A stretch of 64,000 bases of DNA from Citrobacter amalonaticus (GTDB lineage: Bacteria; Pseudomonadota; Gammaproteobacteria; Enterobacterales; Enterobacteriaceae): assembly GCF_018323885.1 (NCBI RefSeq), contig NZ_AP024585.1:2356001-2420000 (forward strand), in the 5' to 3' direction. This document shows positions 44,796 to 57,252 of this stretch, one piece after another. How positions within the stretch are numbered: position 1 is the stretch's first letter; each line of letters begins with the position of its first letter. The notes under the pieces are model-generated. The model was not told the origin of the DNA. It saw only the letters and a program-made list of their open reading frames with translations, and searched no databases. The translations under genes were made by a program, and so were the position numbers.

Positions 44796-46310
44796 CTAGT
44801 CGAGACTGACGTGCTGGGTCATCACCCGTTTAAAGAGCGCAAGTCGCGCCCGCATAAACCGGTTCTCCACCTTAAAACCAGCAAACTTATTCAGCCCAAT
44901 ACGTAACAACCGATCGCGGCCCTGAATACAGGCCGGCCAACGGACCGGTCCGTGTAGAACATCGCAACTCCGACTGGCATGACGGGCAAAATTGACCCAG
45001 TAATCCGCAACGTGGACAGCAAAGGCGAGATCGTTTTCGTTCACATAATTTCGTGAAGGTTCAGCGAGCGTTAGAGTATTAAACACGTAAGGCACTTCGT
45101 TGCCATGCCAGGCGCCGTTGGCATAGGTGTGATGCTCCGATTCCGCAACGTAATCAAACCAGTACCGCCAGCAAGGCTCGCCGACCCGCTGTTGCGCCTG
45201 CATCACCACGTAGCCTAATGCCGTAAACGCCATATCCCGACACACCTGCCGTCCCAGTTCTTCATCGCCCTTCACGCCCGGATACAGTAGCTTAATCAGG
45301 CCGAGTCCCAGCCTGCGTTCACGACGCAGTTTCTGAATTTGTTCGGCAAGATCGACGCCGAAAACCGCCATCACGCTGGCTTCATCGCTGTTAGAACCAA
45401 TCATCACCGGCATCGGGTGCTGTCTGGCGGCGAAAAAGACGTCCAGCATCGGCTCCGGCAGTACCGCATCGCCAGAGACAGGTGTTGGCGCAATTTTGTA
45501 CGGTGCGCCCAACGGCCAGAAGGCCTCGGCCGGAATCGCGCGTAGCTGTTCCGCCGTTGCATTCTGCAAACCAAAGTGTTCAGCCAGCGCAACGCCGTTT
45601 TCCAGCGCGATTTCACGAGGCGTGTCCGGCAACGTGTAGCCGCTCTGCACAATCGCTTTATGAAACAACCCTTTTCCGCGCGGCGAAGCCAGCAGCGAGA
45701 GTACGCTGCGCGCCCCGGCCGACTCACCAAACAGCGTCACGTTTTGCGGATCGCCGCCGAACGCAGCGATGTTTTCCTGTACCCAGCGCAGCGCCGCTAT
45801 CTGGTCGAGCAAAGCAAAGTTATTGAGAGCCTCGCTCTCTTCGCCTTCCAGTGCCGGATGAGCAAAAAAGCCGAGGTGACCGAGACGATAGTTGACGGTC
45901 ACGACAACCACGTTGCGCTTTGCCAGCTCAACGCCGTCATAAGGCGGCAGACTACCCGCGCCAATGGTGTAGCCGCCGCCGTGCAGCCAGACCATCACCG
46001 GAAGCGGCTGATGACGTTCCGCCGGAGACCAGACGTTGAGATAGAGACAGTCTTCAGAAAATGCGCCGGGATCGCCGCCGCCCAACTCTTTGCAGTACTC
46101 AATGTCCTGCCAACTGGCGCTGGAGAAGGTATTGGCGTCACGAATCCCGGACCAGGGAGTAACCGGCTGCGGCGCGCGCCAACGCCATTTCCCCGTTGGT
46201 GGCGCGGCGTAAGGAATACCGCGCCAAAGGTGGATGTCGTCCTGGACGACACCCATTAGCTGTCCCTGTACGGTTTGAATCAGTGGAATACCAGGTTTGA
46301 TCATGTCCAT
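44796..46310 (-). CDS. Type-B carboxylesterase
   Basis: A 504-residue alpha/beta hydrolase of the carboxylesterase type-B family. The nucleophile Ser lies in 'LFGESAGARSVLSLL', the oxyanion loop is 'WLHGGGYTIGAG', the acid is in 'GSNSDEASV' and the His is in 'GAWHGNEVPYVF'. 'EDCLYLNVWSP' is the second family signature. No signal peptide is present, so it should be cytoplasmic. It follows ydcJ by 39 bp on the same strand. E. coli K-12 lacks it here; Salmonella has a similar gene next to opgD, as I recall. The natural ester is unknown. Confidence 0.88.
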   Translation of the reverse strand: MDMIKPGIPLIQTVQGQLMGVVQDDIHLWRGIPYAAPPTGKWRWRAPQPVTPWSGIRDANTFSSASWQDIEYCKELGGGDPGAFSEDCLYLNVWSPAERHQPLPVMVWLHGGGYTIGAGSLPPYDGVELAKRNVVVVTVNYRLGHLGFFAHPALEGEESEALNNFALLDQIAALRWVQENIAAFGGDPQNVTLFGESAGARSVLSLLASPRGKGLFHKAIVQSGYTLPDTPREIALENGVALAEHFGLQNATAEQLRAIPAEAFWPLGAPYKIAPTPVSGDAVLPEPMLDVFFAARQHPMPVMIGSNSDEASVMAVFGVDLAEQIQKLRRERRLGLGLIKLLYPGVKGDEELGRQVCRDMAFTALGYVVMQAQQRVGEPCWRYWFDYVAESEHHTYANGAWHGNEVPYVFNTLTLAEPSRNYVNENDLAFAVHVADYWVNFARHASRSCDVLHGPVRWPACIQGRDRLLRIGLNKFAGFKVENRFMRARLALFKRVMTQHVSLD

Positions 46311-46349
46311 ATTTACCCGTTAATCGCAGATCCCTACAGGATACCTGGA

Positions 46350-49288
<2,939 letters not shown>

Positions 49289-49295
49289 TGAAGAG

Positions 49296-49322
49296 AACGG
49301 GCTGAATCTCTCAGCCCGTTTT
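49296..49322. terminator. Terminator between convergent pcaG and ppaC
   Basis: A perfect 10-bp stem (49296-49305 with 49311-49320) with a 5-base loop ends in TTTT on the plus strand. It is flanked closely by the stop codons of pcaG and the pyrophosphatase-like gene. Confidence 0.8.
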
Positions 49323-49323
49323 G

Positions 49324-50232
49324 TCAGGCCTGGTCTATTTTCGCAACATGGCTTTCGAGCCACGGCAGCATCTGTTTCTTGCGGCTCAACATCCCCTCTA
49401 CCGTCACCGGTTGTGCCAGTTCCAGTTGGCGCGGGCCGGCAAACCAGAGTTGCGAATTGCCAGCGTTGATATCCGTCAACATCAGCACCACCAAATCCGC
49501 CCCGCTGCGGGTCGCATAATCGGCCATTTCTTGCCGCAGGGCATCCATCACGTCGGCGACCTGGCTCAATGCATACAGTTCGATCTGCGCAACGCTCACC
49601 TGCTTACCCTTGATGGTGAAACGCTTGATATCTTTTTGCAGCAGTTCACTGGCGCTTAATCCTTCGACGCTGGTTTTAGCACTCAGCAGGTCAGCGCTGA
49701 ACGCCGCCAGCTCAACCCCGGCACGCGTTGTCAGTGCTTCAATGGCCTGACGGTCATCCGCCGTGGTAGTTGGCGAGCGAAGCGTGACAGTGTCACTCAA
49801 TATTGCGCCCAATAGTAATAACGCCTGCGCAGACGTTATCTGCGCCCTGTCCTCCGGGCTCATCAGTTGCCATAGCAGCGTGGCGCTGCTGCCCACCGGC
49901 TTTATCCACACTTCTGGCGGCAAACGGGTCACCAGTCCACCCAGACGGTGATGATCGATAATACCCACGATATTGCTCGCCATAAGGGTTTCCGGTCCCT
50001 GCGCTGGCTCGGTGAAATCCACCAGCCAGACGTCGAGGTCTGTCAGCGGCATCGTCAGTAACGGCGGCATGTCCAGCCCCGCACGCTCAAACAGAAATTG
50101 GGTTTCGCGATTGGCTTCACCCAGGCGCCAGGCCGAGGCCTGACGTCCGCGCATGTTCAACCAGCGGGCAGCCATAAAAGCGGTGCAAATGGCGTCACTG
50201 TCCGGATTCAGGTGGCCTACGACATGGATCAT
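49324..50232 (-). CDS. ppaC: Family II (DHH) manganese-dependent inorganic pyrophosphatase-like protein
   Basis: A 302-residue DHH-superfamily phosphoesterase. It keeps the family II motifs 'GHLNPDSDAICTA' (residues 6-18), 'GIIDHHRLGGL' (DHH), 'ILSDTVTLRSPT' and the C-terminal 'SRKKQMLPWL' that binds pyrophosphate. The second motif, normally V-D-H-N-E, reads V-D-F-T-E: the metal-binding Asp stays but the His-Asn pair is replaced. It may therefore have changed metal preference or substrate. E. coli uses only a family I enzyme (Ppa); this gene is an insertion between ydcJ/pca and ydcI. Confidence 0.82.
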   Translation of the reverse strand: MIHVVGHLNPDSDAICTAFMAARWLNMRGRQASAWRLGEANRETQFLFERAGLDMPPLLTMPLTDLDVWLVDFTEPAQGPETLMASNIVGIIDHHRLGGLVTRLPPEVWIKPVGSSATLLWQLMSPEDRAQITSAQALLLLGAILSDTVTLRSPTTTADDRQAIEALTTRAGVELAAFSADLLSAKTSVEGLSASELLQKDIKRFTIKGKQVSVAQIELYALSQVADVMDALRQEMADYATRSGADLVVLMLTDINAGNSQLWFAGPRQLELAQPVTVEGMLSRKKQMLPWLESHVAKIDQA

Positions 50233-50357
50233 TTTCGCCTCCGAAGAGAAAGTGCTGTTACTTAAATAAGTTAAATGTTAATAATATTTTGCAATCAAGT
50301 TATCAAAAACAAACAACTTTACTTGTCACCGGCATCGCTCTGTTCTTAACATCGCTT

Positions 50358-51281
50358 ATGGAAAAAAATAGTCTGTTCAGTCAGCGCATCCGATTGCGCC
50401 ATCTTCATACATTTGTCGCTGTCGCTCAACAAGGAACCCTGGGGCGCGCAGCCGAAACCCTTAACCTCAGCCAGCCTGCGCTTTCCAAAACGCTTAACGA
50501 ACTGGAGCAACTGACCGGCACCCGCCTCTTTGAGCGCGGACGGCTCGGTGCGCAACTGACGTTACCTGGCGAGCAGTTCTTAACCCATGCGGTGAAAGTG
50601 CTAGATGCGCTCAACACCGCCGGGCAGGCGCTGAACCGTAAAGAAGGTCTTAACAATGATGTGGTAAGAATAGGCGCGCTACCGACCGCCGCGCTGGGTA
50701 TTCTTCCGTCGGTCATCGGTCAGTTTCATCAGCAGCAAAAAGAGACCACGCTGCAGGTGGCAACGATGAACAATACCATGCTGCTGGCGGGCCTGAAATC
50801 CGGCGAGCTCGACATCGGCATTGGCCGGATGTCCGATCCGGAATTGATGAGCGGCCTTAATTATGAGCTGCTGTTTCTCGAGTCATTAAAGCTGGTCGTG
50901 CGTCCGAATCACCCACTATTGCAGGAAAACGTGACGCTGAGTCGCGTGATGGAGTGGCCCGTGGTTGTTTCGCCCAAAGGCACAGTACCACGGCAAAATG
51001 CCGAGACGCTGTTGCAAAGCCAGGGCTGTAAGATGCCAACCGGCTGCATTGAGACGCTCTCCGCCTCGCTGTCGCGCCAGTTAACGGTTGATTATAACTA
51101 CGTCTGGTTTGTGCCCTCTGGCGCGGTGAAAGAGGATTTGCGCCAGGCGACGCTGGTTTCGCTACCCGTGCCCACACAGGGCGCAGGCGAGCCGATCGGT
51201 ATTCTCACCCGTGTGGATTCACCGCTCTCTTCCGGCGCGCAACGCTTAATTGCCGCTATCCGTAAATCGATGCCGTTATAA
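50358..51281 (+). CDS. ydcI: YdcI, LysR-family regulator
   Basis: A 307-residue LysR-type regulator. The N-terminal helix-turn-helix (about residues 13-70) contains 'GTLGRAAETLNLSQPALSKTL', and a periplasmic-binding-protein-like effector domain follows. It is very close to E. coli and Salmonella YdcI, a conserved regulator linked to acid stress. It also resembles PcaQ-type regulators, which gives a possible tie to pcaHG here. The ATG at 50358 gives the E. coli length; the frame is open 23 codons upstream. Confidence 0.88.
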   Translation: MEKNSLFSQRIRLRHLHTFVAVAQQGTLGRAAETLNLSQPALSKTLNELEQLTGTRLFERGRLGAQLTLPGEQFLTHAVKVLDALNTAGQALNRKEGLNNDVVRIGALPTAALGILPSVIGQFHQQQKETTLQVATMNNTMLLAGLKSGELDIGIGRMSDPELMSGLNYELLFLESLKLVVRPNHPLLQENVTLSRVMEWPVVVSPKGTVPRQNAETLLQSQGCKMPTGCIETLSASLSRQLTVDYNYVWFVPSGAVKEDLRQATLVSLPVPTQGAGEPIGILTRVDSPLSSGAQRLIAAIRKSMPL

Positions 51282-51285
51282 CAGG

Positions 51286-51315
51286 CCGGATGAGACGCCT
51301 TTTCGCCTCATCCGG
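51286..51315. repeat. REP-like palindrome between ydcI and trg
   Basis: CCGGATGAG (51286-51294) and its reverse complement (51307-51315) flank a T-rich centre, as in enterobacterial REP units. It lies between the convergent ends of ydcI and trg and may serve as a terminator. Confidence 0.65.
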
Positions 51316-51324
51316 TAATGGCGC

Positions 51325-53013
51325 TTAGAAGGTTTCCCAGTTATCCCCGTGATCGGTAACCGGCTGTGTCAGAGGCTGAACGGGGGTGTTTGTTGTCGGT
51401 ACGCGCTTGCTCGTGGGTCCACCCTGTAAGCGAAACGTCCCCACCGCCTCCGTCAGTCGTGCCGCCTGCTCTTCCAGCGACGCCGCTGCCGCAGAGGCCT
51501 CTTCCACCAGCGAAGCGTTCTGCTGAGTTACTTTGTCCATCTCAGAGATGGCCTGGCTGACCTGCACGATCCCGCGGCTCTGCTCGTCCGACGCCGCGGC
51601 GATTTCCAGCATGATATCGGTGACGCGTTTTACCGCCTCCACGATGTCGGTCATCGTGTTCCCCGCCGCGACCACTTCACCAGAACCTTGATCGATGAGA
51701 CGGACGGATTCGCTGATAAGCCCCTCAATCTCTTTCGCTGCCTGGGCACTGCGGCTGGCCAGCGTGCGGACCTCACTGGCGACCACGGCGAATCCACGTC
51801 CTTGCTCGCCGGCACGCGCGGCTTCAACCGCAGCGTTCAGCGCCAGAATATTGGTCTGGAAAGCGATGCTGTTGATAACCGCTGTGATCTCAGAGATTTT
51901 CTTCGAACTGGTCGAAATATTGCCCATCGTCTGGACCACGCCGGAAACCATCTGCCCGCCACGGCTGGCTTTGCCGGACGCGTCTTCCGCCAGTTTGCTG
52001 GCGTGGTGTGCGTTATCGGCGTTTTGCTTCACCGTCGCGGTCAACTCTTCCATGCTGGCCGCCGTCTGTTCGATCGCCGCCGCCTGTTCTTCGGTGCGTG
52101 ACGACAAATCGGTATTGCCCGCCGAGATTTCGCTGGTACCGCGATAAATCTCTTCTGCCCCCTGACGCACCGAACCGACCGTTTGCACCAGCGAACGCTG
52201 CATTTGTTGCAGGTGGCGGCTCAGTCGCCCAATCTCGCTACGCCCGGTAGGTTCATCCTGCATGGTGAGATCACCGGCGGCAATTTGCTCAATACGCTGC
52301 GCGGCATGCTGCAACGGCTGAATGACGGTACGACGCAGAACAATAAACGTCATCAGCGTCAGCACCAGTGCCAGACCAAAAGCGCCAATCATGAATATCA
52401 TGCCCAGTTGGGTGCGCTGATGAGCCTGTTCGCTTAACTGGTTAGCCCGCGCCATGCGCAGTTCAATCGCCTTCAACAGGACCTTATTGTAACTGGCATC
52501 CAGTTGTCTTGCGTGTTCGCTTTCGTGGTTGATGATCGCTTCAAACATACCGTTTCTGGCGTACTTGAGCATCGGTTGCATTCCCGCTATATAGGCTTTG
52601 AAACTGCTCTCCAGTTCGCCATCCAACGCTTCATCCGCAGGGGTTTTCACCTTGCGCGCCATGTAAATAGTAAACCCTTCTTCAGACTGCTTAATACGCT
52701 TTTCCGCCGCCGCAATGTTGGCTTTCATGTCATCCATTTCAGCAATTCGGCTCGCCGCGCCGGCATGAATCATGTTGATTCGCGCGGTACGCAGGTGGTT
52801 CGAACTGTTCGATAATCCCATGCGGACCTGGATCTCATCCGTCACATCCCGCTGATCGCGGTCAGCCTGCATGAGAAAGTAGCCCGCCAGACCGGAGCTC
52901 AGCGCGAACAGTAAAAGGATGCCACCGAGAATGGAGGAAAACAGCGGAACCAGCCTGATGTGATGCAGAAAGCCCAGCTTATGTGGTGCTTGCATCGATG
53001 ATGTGTTGTCCAT
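51325..53013 (-). CDS. trg: Trg, methyl-accepting chemotaxis protein for ribose/galactose
   Basis: A 562-residue chemoreceptor. In order: membrane helix 1 (about 22-45), periplasmic four-helix sensor (46-205), helix 2 (about 207-228), HAMP domain, and the signalling coiled coil with the invariant hairpin 'AFQTNILALNAAVEAARAGEQGRGFAVVA'-type tip. E. coli Trg senses ribose- and galactose-binding proteins. This one ends in the pentapeptide NWETF, the CheR/CheB tether of high-abundance receptors. E. coli Trg lacks it, as I recall. A consensus sigma-28 promoter lies upstream. Confidence 0.92.
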   Translation of the reverse strand: MDNTSSMQAPHKLGFLHHIRLVPLFSSILGGILLLFALSSGLAGYFLMQADRDQRDVTDEIQVRMGLSNSSNHLRTARINMIHAGAASRIAEMDDMKANIAAAEKRIKQSEEGFTIYMARKVKTPADEALDGELESSFKAYIAGMQPMLKYARNGMFEAIINHESEHARQLDASYNKVLLKAIELRMARANQLSEQAHQRTQLGMIFMIGAFGLALVLTLMTFIVLRRTVIQPLQHAAQRIEQIAAGDLTMQDEPTGRSEIGRLSRHLQQMQRSLVQTVGSVRQGAEEIYRGTSEISAGNTDLSSRTEEQAAAIEQTAASMEELTATVKQNADNAHHASKLAEDASGKASRGGQMVSGVVQTMGNISTSSKKISEITAVINSIAFQTNILALNAAVEAARAGEQGRGFAVVASEVRTLASRSAQAAKEIEGLISESVRLIDQGSGEVVAAGNTMTDIVEAVKRVTDIMLEIAAASDEQSRGIVQVSQAISEMDKVTQQNASLVEEASAAAASLEEQAARLTEAVGTFRLQGGPTSKRVPTTNTPVQPLTQPVTDHGDNWETF

Positions 53014-53064
53014 GACCGTCGACTCTCTTGTAGGATTAATGCGTAATACGCGCCCGTAAGATAG

Positions 53065-53091
53065 TCATCGGCATTCCGCGAATTTTACTTA
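53065..53091 (-). promoter_or_regulatory. Sigma-28 (FliA) promoter of trg
   Basis: On the minus strand TAAGTAAA (53091-53084) and GCCGATGA (53072-53065) are separated by 11 bp. These match the flagellar consensus TAAAGTTT-N11-GCCGATAA well, with a near-perfect -10. The promoter lies 52 bp before the trg start, so trg should belong to the late flagellar regulon. Confidence 0.75.
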
Positions 53092-53179
53092 CCGGGAAAA
53101 GCGCCGTTTTCGTCACAGTTTGACAACATTTATGTTAAAAAATGGAAAGCGCCAGCGGTGATTTCCGCTGGCGGATGAA

Positions 53180-54606
<1,427 letters not shown>

Positions 54607-54618
54607 AGGCCCCCCTTA

Positions 54619-54640
54619 ATACTATAGGGGGGTATACTAT
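54619..54640. promoter_or_regulatory. FrmR operator
   Basis: The six-G tract at 54627-54632 is flanked by ATACTATA and TATACTAT. This is the arrangement bound by CsoR/RcnR/FrmR proteins. It lies 12 bp upstream of the frmR start codon, overlapping the promoter region. Confidence 0.7.
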
Positions 54641-54832
54641 CAGAGTTTTAATCGCAGGAGGGAAAAAAAGCGTTTTCTATTTAGTGAGCGTTAAATTTCA
54701 CTGTTTCAGCCTTTAAAGGCGGGTTTACCTATGTACCTTTCGTTCATCACCGGCGAAAACCATACTTTAGCCCTGTTTTAATTTAGGTTATGTAGATTTA
54801 TCTCATGCCAGAAATATCAATTTTGCAAATAT

Positions 54833-55492
54833 CTAAAACTGCGCTGGAATATGTTTTATTTCCTTCAGATGCCCATTCAGTATTGTAATGTAGCCTCCGG
54901 CTTTTAATGCCGAGAGCACGTTCATCACTGCGGAACGAGAAAGCCGGGTTTTTCCGCGGATATAATTCTCGGCGGTGATCGACTCTCTCAGTGTTTGCGG
55001 TTTGCTCATGAGCTCAAAAAGCTGATAGCGAACCTGCTCAAATACGGTGGGTGAGACGAGCTTAAACAGTACCTCTGCGGCCATGCTGGCGATCAGTTGC
55101 AGATGTCTGGCATAGGGTTCCCACAGGTTGTGTTCTGTCAGCAGCGCCTATAAATCCTCTTTATTCAACGTGGCGATTTCAGCCGGTTCAATAACGCGAA
55201 GGATATGTATTGATCGGGAGGACTCATGTACCGGGATGATCCCACGTAGTGTCGGGGCTTCGATAAGTTCGATAAGAATATCATCGGGCTGCCGGTAAAG
55301 TGAGAGCGCCCCCTTACGAATAATATAACAATCAGGCTGGTGAGCGGCGCTGATGGTAATGCGCTTACCAACAGGACACTGCTGATAGCGCAGGTGCGAA
55401 TCAAGTGTATCCAACAATATCGTCAAATAGGGCGATTCAACGCGCGTGCTTATGGGCCCCGCCATCTCTACTGGATTGAATGTGCTCTTCAT
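54833..55492 (-). pseudogene. Crp-fold winged-helix regulator interrupted by one in-frame TAG
   Basis: Read as one frame from 55492 to 54833 the sequence encodes a 219-residue regulator with a cyclic-nucleotide-binding-like N-terminal half and a winged helix-turn-helix C-terminal half ('RGKTRLSRSAVMNVLSALKAGGYI'). Codon 115 is TAG (55150-55148). The frame continues unshifted after it with L-L-T-E-H-N-L-W-E-P-Y, and no indel is needed. The first half alone would be 114 residues without DNA-binding domain; a Met at 55084 could restart the second half. It lies divergent from the fimbrial operon, so it is probably its regulator. It could be a recent nonsense mutation, or the TAG could be read through. 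Confidence 0.75.
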
Positions 55493-55888
55493 TTTTTATT
55501 ATTACCAACCTACGTACACATGCCACTATGATAGCAGAAAATGGCTATCACGGTAAAAACATGGTTGCAAAAATGACACAAAACAGTATCCATCTAAAAA
55601 TAATTTCGTAGATATTGTTAATGCAATGTATGTTTAATATAGATTATCCGCATACTTAATATTGTATATTACATTGTTAATAATTAATTAAATTCAAATA
55701 AAATTAACAGTTTATAATTCAAACCAAAATTTGAAGTACAAAAATGGACCATAAAACAATAGACCTCCATTATAATGGGGCATAAATTATGACACCTAAA
55801 GCTACTATAATATAGTAGTAATAGTCCCTTTTATTATTCCATAGTTATTTTACACAAAGACGAGTGCGACACTCTGATGGAGCTATAA
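55493..55888. promoter_or_regulatory. AT-rich regulatory region of the fimbrial operon
   Basis: This 396-bp space between the interrupted regulator and the first pilin gene is far richer in A+T than its surroundings. It holds a 17-bp inverted repeat (CTACTATA at 55802-55809, one base, TATAGTAG at 55811-55818) and a perfect 12-bp palindrome CCATTATAATGG at 55767-55778. No coding frame is supported. AT-richness suggests H-NS silencing. I looked for flanking inverted repeats of a fim-type phase switch and saw none. Confidence 0.5.
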
Positions 55889-56467
55889 ATGAAATTTAAT
55901 AAATTAATAGCTGCTGGCACAATTCTGGCGGTGAATTTAGTTAATCTACCGCACGCCTTCGCAGCAAATACCATTACTTTTAACGGTAATATTACAGATG
56001 CAACATGCGACGTTTCTCTGGAATATAAAGGCGCCGCTGTTGGAACGGCTGGTACAGGTACAATTGCCCTGGACGAAGTTTCAAAAACAGCGCTGGCTGG
56101 TGCAAACTCCTCTGCAGGCCAGGTACCGTTCTTTATTGTGGCTGAAAACTGCACCCTGGGTACGCCTGCAAAAACCAAAGTGGCGGCCAACTTTAAAAGT
56201 GCTAACGGTGACAACCAGGGCTATCTGAATAATACAGCGTCAACTGATGCAGCGACAAATGTTCAGTTCCGCCTGCTGGATTCGAATCGTAGCACAATTA
56301 AAGTGAACGACCCAGGTCAGTCAACCACGTCACAATTCACCGCTATTGACACTGAAGCAGGTGGTAAAACCCGGATGCCCTATTTTGTTGAATATGTATC
56401 GGCAGCCGGTTCTGCAACTGCGGGGTCAGTCGTCAGCACTGTGGATTATGAGCTGATGTATCAGTAA
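55889..56467 (+). CDS. Type 1-like major fimbrial subunit
   Basis: A 192-residue pilin. The signal peptide ends A-F-A at about residue 25. The mature protein starts 'ANTITFNGNITDATCDVSL' with the N-terminal donor strand. Two Cys (in 'DATCDV' and 'AENCTLG') form the fold's disulfide. The C-terminus 'VDYELMYQ' is the chaperone-recognition motif with penultimate Tyr. It is the first gene of a pilin-chaperone-usher-adhesin-adhesin operon. Confidence 0.9.
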   Translation: MKFNKLIAAGTILAVNLVNLPHAFAANTITFNGNITDATCDVSLEYKGAAVGTAGTGTIALDEVSKTALAGANSSAGQVPFFIVAENCTLGTPAKTKVAANFKSANGDNQGYLNNTASTDAATNVQFRLLDSNRSTIKVNDPGQSTTSQFTAIDTEAGGKTRMPYFVEYVSAAGSATAGSVVSTVDYELMYQ

Positions 56468-56508
56468 TCACTTATTTTATTTCCCTGGTTAAACCTTAGG
56501 TATTTTGT

Positions 56509-57231
56509 ATGTTATTTTTCAGTAAAAAGGCAGCAACAGTATATTGCGCCCTTAGTGCTGGCATGATGATGAGTCAGCCAGGTCACGCCAGTATTGTTTT
56601 GGATGGAACCAGAGTCATATACCAGGGAAGTAAAAGTCAGGTTACGCTCAGCCTGACAAATAAAAACGCCAGACCTGTATTAATTCAGAGTTGGATCGAT
56701 ACGGGGAATGAGAACACGTCACCCGAAAAAATATCCGTCCCTTTCGTGATCACTCCGCCGATCAATCGGGTAGACTCGAATAAGGGCCAGACGCTGCGTA
56801 TCAGCTATACCGGGGTTCCAGCGCTCCCTACTGACAAAGAGTCAGTGTTTTGGCTCAATGTTCTTGAGGTCCCGGCAAAAGATAAGAACAGTGACGACAT
56901 CAAACAGAAACTCAATGTTGTCTTTCGCACGCGTATTAAACTTTTTTACCGCCCTGAAGGGTTAGAAGGTAAAAGCAGTGATGCACCAGAACAATTACAC
57001 TGGCAATTAAATGGTAAAAATGCCACGGTGCAAAACAGCTCAAAATATAACGTCACTATTTTTAGTGTTAACTTTAAAGACAAGAACATCACATCTGAAA
57101 CTGCCGGTAAAATGCTGGCACCGGGTGAAACAAAACAATTCCCTTTGAACAATACGGGCAATATTGATGGGTTATCTTTTAGCACAATCAATGACTATGG
57201 AGCGCTCATTGATCATAAAGCGAAACGCTAA
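56509..57231 (+). CDS. Periplasmic fimbrial chaperone (PapD/FimC family)
   Basis: A 240-residue chaperone with two immunoglobulin-like domains. The signal peptide ends near residue 27 (G-H-A). 'GTRVIYQGSKSQVTLSLTNKN' carries the Arg that anchors the pilin C-terminus. 'SVFWLNVLEVPAK' is the G1 donor strand region and 'LNVVFRTRIKLFYRPEGL' follows with the family Lys/Arg. It caps pilins by donor-strand complementation and hands them to the usher encoded next. Confidence 0.92.
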   Translation: MLFFSKKAATVYCALSAGMMMSQPGHASIVLDGTRVIYQGSKSQVTLSLTNKNARPVLIQSWIDTGNENTSPEKISVPFVITPPINRVDSNKGQTLRISYTGVPALPTDKESVFWLNVLEVPAKDKNSDDIKQKLNVVFRTRIKLFYRPEGLEGKSSDAPEQLHWQLNGKNATVQNSSKYNVTIFSVNFKDKNITSETAGKMLAPGETKQFPLNNTGNIDGLSFSTINDYGALIDHKAKR

Positions 57232-57252
57232 CGCCTTTTGAGGGTAGATCGT

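Noticed and set aside
55493..55888. Possible fim-type invertible promoter switch
   Set aside because: I found no pair of matching inverted repeats flanking a promoter, and no FimB/FimE-type recombinase gene lies nearby.
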